Position numbers and translations under genes: made by a program | NCBI RefSeq assembly: GCF_000218895.1 | Contig: NC_015703.1 | Location: 3,733,001 to 3,797,000, forward strand | Length of the DNA: 64,000 nt | Origin: Runella slithyformis DSM 19594 | Lineage (GTDB): Bacteria > Bacteroidota > Bacteroidia > Cytophagales > Spirosomataceae | Direction of reading: 5' to 3' | Notes under the pieces: generated by a model | Seen by the model: only the letters and a program-made list of their open reading frames with translations | Database searches by the model: none | Told to the model about the DNA's origin: nothing | In this document: in pieces, positions 63,594 to 64,000 of the stretch | Layout of the letters: the number at the start of each line of letters is the position of its first letter | Numbering within the stretch: position 1 is the first letter of the stretch

Positions 63594-63662
63594 AAATAGT
63601 GGTTATTTTTTATGAAATTGAAAGAATTTTTAGGGCAAAATGAATGAGTAAAAATACAATTT

Positions 63663-64000
63663 TCATTGAAAACTTTCACGTTCTTTTTCGATGAGTGCGC
63701 GCTGTGCCTGATAGGTTTTCAAAAATGCTTGATAGTCGGTAGGAGTGGTAAGGGAAAATAAGTCCCGAAGTCCGTCTTCCGCAAATTCTGTCAGGTGTAA
63801 GTGAAGGCATTGAAGGATATACATTTTTTGCAATTCGGGCGAATCGCGCCGGAAACGAAGCGCATTCAAAAGGTACCGGTAGGCAATCTTCGGTTGGTTG
63901 CGTTGGTTGAAGAAATTCGTTGCCTTCTGTAAAATCGCTGCATTTAAAGGAGCCCGGCGCAGGGCGGTTACAACGTCAGCTTCTGATGTGATGGCGGTCT
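63663..64000 (-). CDS. Helical-repeat protein, C-terminal part (runs off window)
   Basis: The frame is open to the window edge and ends at 63663, giving at least 112 residues. Helices follow in pairs: SEADVVTALRRAPLNAAILQ, KATNFFNQRNQPKIAYRYLL, ELQKMYILQCLHLHLTEFAE and LRDLFSLTTPTDYQAFLKTY, resembling TPR-like repeats. The N-terminus lies beyond the window, so neither localisation nor family can be given. It is followed by about 70 bases and then the serine hydrolase gene on the same strand. Confidence 0.7.
   Translation of the reverse strand, partial: TAITSEADVVTALRRAPLNAAILQKATNFFNQRNQPKIAYRYLLNALRFRRDSPELQKMYILQCLHLHLTEFAEDGLRDLFSLTTPTDYQAFLKTYQAQRALIEKERESFQ

Noticed and set aside
1-64000. 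CRISPR array or rRNA genes
   Set aside because: No regularly spaced direct repeats and no rRNA-like conserved segments were found on reading both strands.

Overview
The window reads as a chromosomal segment of a Gram-negative Bacteroidota bacterium, most likely order Cytophagales (Spirosomataceae/Runella-like). The evidence is a SusC/SusD pair, a DUF4249 protein, many signal-peptide and lipobox secreted proteins, a CcmE/CcmF cytochrome c pair, LytTR signalling, an ISAon1-type ISL3 element and the characteristic palindromic intergenic repeats. The species cannot be fixed from the sequence alone.

Layout. 1-3.4 kb: end of a PIN-domain toxin, then ccmE and ccmF. 3.5-10.2 kb: small secreted proteins, a D-2-hydroxyacid dehydrogenase, a large metzincin-type metalloprotease, DUF2147 and an outer-membrane barrel. 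10.7-16.3 kb: SusC/SusD/lipoprotein operon, preceded by a decayed AraC-type regulator remnant and a frameshifted DUF2200 gene (16.5-17.4 kb). 17.4-19.6 kb: SDR oxidoreductase and a RES/ParS-type toxin-antitoxin pair with a candidate operator. 20.1-25.9 kb: an AT-rich run of four secreted proteins (MORN, TolB-like propeller, VWD lipoprotein, barrel), divergent from a TPR histidine kinase/LytTR regulator pair (26.1-28.7 kb). 28.8-37.2 kb: GH116 glucosidase, a GNAT-nitrilase fusion, DUF6786 (with a relic of a paralogue), a DUF4932-like protein, and a DUF4249 gene whose C-terminus is shifted at a nine-G tract. 37.4-45.8 kb: PepO-type M13 peptidase, BNR protein, and a two-gene glycan operon encoding a lipoprotein glycosidase and a 1246-residue GT2 synthase fused to a GH26-like domain and a glycosidase-like domain lacking both catalytic glutamates. 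46.4-49.4 kb: two insertion sequences (one with a clean 8-bp target duplication, one with a doubly frameshifted transposase) next to a CAU-anticodon tRNA. 49.8-55.7 kb: short alpha-glucan phosphorylase relative with the PLP lysine replaced, GNAT, GT39, PAP2. 55.7-58.6 kb: a TPP-riboswitch-controlled operon. 58.6-64 kb: BNR-repeat protein, S41 peptidase, ABC ATPase, serine hydrolase and a partial repeat protein.

The two most promising candidates for undescribed biology are these. (1) The TPP-riboswitch operon encodes a SAM methyltransferase, a HypE/SelD-like AIR-synthase-family protein, a ThiE/TenI-fold protein missing the usual pyrophosphate-binding residues, and a Trm112-like zinc-ribbon protein, tightly coupled by ATGA overlaps and gated by an intrinsic terminator. 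(2) The processive GT2-GH26-pseudoglycosidase fusion is translationally coupled to a lipoprotein glycosidase that retains the same fold with intact catalytic residues.
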